Below are positions 62,823 to 64,000 of a stretch of 64,000 nucleotides of DNA, in pieces (position 1 is the stretch's first letter; each line of letters begins with the position of its first letter). This DNA is from Sardina pilchardus (lineage: Eukaryota > Chordata > Actinopteri > Clupeiformes > Clupeidae): the NCBI RefSeq assembly GCF_963854185.1, contig NC_085003.1, positions 7,635,173 through 7,699,172 of the forward strand, read 5' to 3'. The translations under genes and the position numbers were made by a program. The notes beneath the pieces were generated by a model. That model was not told the origin of the DNA. It saw nothing but the letters and a program-made list of their open reading frames with translations, and did no database searches.

Positions 62823-63961
62823 CTAGCATGCCTGCTCAGAGAGGATTTTGCACTTGAGGATCTTGAGGTAGCTCTGCACCTTGTCTGTGTCTCTACGTAG
62901 GCAGTACAGCAGGTCATGGTCACTGCTGATAAATGTCTCAGGCGAGATGGGGTCAAGCGCCTCTGTGGAAAACAGACTGCTCGGAGAATTACTGATCATG
63001 CCCAAAAGCTGCATCTGAGGAGGAGAGGAAGAGAGTGAAAGAGAAGGGAGAGAGAGAGAAAGAAATGACCATTTCTGTTTCACACATGTTCACCTCTGTC
63101 ATTCATATACATAGACTCCTAACTAAGAGCAGTATTTTACTATTATATTTTTAGTAGTTTCACCTGCTGGTCTAAAAGTAATGATACACCCATGATGCAA
63201 AACAACTGTGTGAACGGGGCTCTCACCCTCTCTGCCACTCTCTGAACCCCGCTCCTGAGCTGGTGGACCATGTCACTCATCTCCAGGGCTTTGCTGCCAC
63301 TGTACGTATTGAAGTCCTGCTGGTGGGCCATGATATCGTGGAGGTAGGACAGGGGATCTCCCCAGGCTGCCAGCAGCCTCAAAATCACCTCGGTCAACTC
63401 CTCTCTCTGCACGGACAGTCCAAAACTCAGTTTAAACCAGTGGGCAAAGCATGCAGTTATCAAGTGAGAGTGAGTCAAACGAGTTCACACACACCTGGCA
63501 ACTTACAAAACAAGCTACTACAAACATGAACAGAACAACATAACAGGACATCGTACTCACTCTAAGGCTCTGTGCAATGTTCTTGCCATTGGGAGTTTGT
63601 ATGCCTGAAGTGTGGCATTTTCTTTCACCAATCAGGTTTTTACTCAAAGGGAAGTATTGTTCCTGTTACAAAAAATAAAAAAAAAATAAAAAATAAAATG
63701 ACATGCCTGTGAGATCACCTAAAATACAGTATTCAAAATCAGCATTAAAATGACATCAACAGAGTGAGAGAGAGAGACTCACAAACTCTGTGTGTAGGTC
63801 ACTGGAGAGCCCGTGGATCCTGGCCGAGTGCTGGATCACCCTGTCGAACAGGTCAGCCAGAGAGAGGCTGTGGCAGCCGCTGTGTCCATGGGCACAGATG
63901 GGCGCAGCGCCCACCTGCATCTCCACTCCCAGGGAAAGCAAGACAAAACACAGTGCTGATC
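62823..63961 (-). CDS. prl2: Prolactin-family hormone, prl2/prlb type, partial (exon 1 beyond window)
   Basis: A four-helix cytokine hormone secreted to act on prolactin-type receptors. Exons on the minus strand: 63961-63783, 63662-63561, 63406-63227 and 63014-62823. Phases agree, and the incoming phase shows a missing first exon carrying the start Met. Exon 2 ends the signal peptide (hydrophobic CFVLLSLGV) and begins the mature protein around APICAHGHSGC. Family landmarks include SLADLFDRVIQHS, KCHTSGIQTP, AAWGDPL and LLYCLRRDTDKVQSYLKILKC with a C-terminal Cys. Six cysteines give the tetrapod-like three-disulfide pattern, while the main fish pituitary prolactin lacks the first pair. That points to the second teleost prolactin gene. 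Symbol is inferred. Confidence 0.88.
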
Positions 63962-64000
63962 CTGGTGGGAAAAAAAACACCACAAACAGACATGTGAGGA

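Overview
This is a vertebrate, almost certainly teleost fish, nuclear genomic window. It has spliced multi-exon genes with GT/AG introns, very dense (GT)n and (CT)n microsatellites, Tc1-type DNA transposon relics with teleost-style termini, and fish gene content (a sizzled-type sFRP and a six-cysteine prolactin paralogue). No CRISPR arrays, operons or prokaryotic features are present.

Layout. 1-5251: the 3' two thirds of a class I (gammaretrovirus-like) endogenous retrovirus with a long pol frame, an env frame and a 3' LTR; the 5' part lies outside the window. 5252-8815: no convincing gene, but a GC/CpG-rich block at about 6.4-8.1 kb. 8815-28750 (minus): nuak1, an AMPK-related kinase with seven coding exons giving a complete 640-residue product and a long 3' UTR. 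About 33.5-44.85 kb (plus): mov10l1, the germline piRNA-pathway RNA helicase, 26 coding exons, about 1201 residues. 49201-50497 (plus): a four-exon secreted frizzled-related gene, most like sizzled (szl), 288 residues. 56309-61664 (plus): homeobox gene dbx2 in four coding exons, about 294 residues. 62823-63961 (minus): the last four exons of a prolactin-family gene of the prl2/prlb type, whose first exon lies beyond the right edge.

The five host genes do not form one pathway. nuak1 and mov10l1 are divergent (5.1 kb between start codons), with a consensus-perfect CTCF-type motif between them. dbx2 and prl2 are convergent, with stop codons 1.16 kb apart. szl and dbx2 are developmental patterning genes flanked by gene-free DNA that may hold regulatory elements.

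All exon models come from reading splice sites and frame continuity in the sequence and from family knowledge; no alignment or database search was run. I did not find a new enzymatic system. The most notable items are the retroviral env with its compact surface subunit, an in-frame TGA just upstream of the reverse-transcriptase frame, a ~120-bp element present twice between mov10l1 and szl, an interrupted repeat with clustered palindromes in dbx2 intron 1, and the CTCF-type site between nuak1 and mov10l1.
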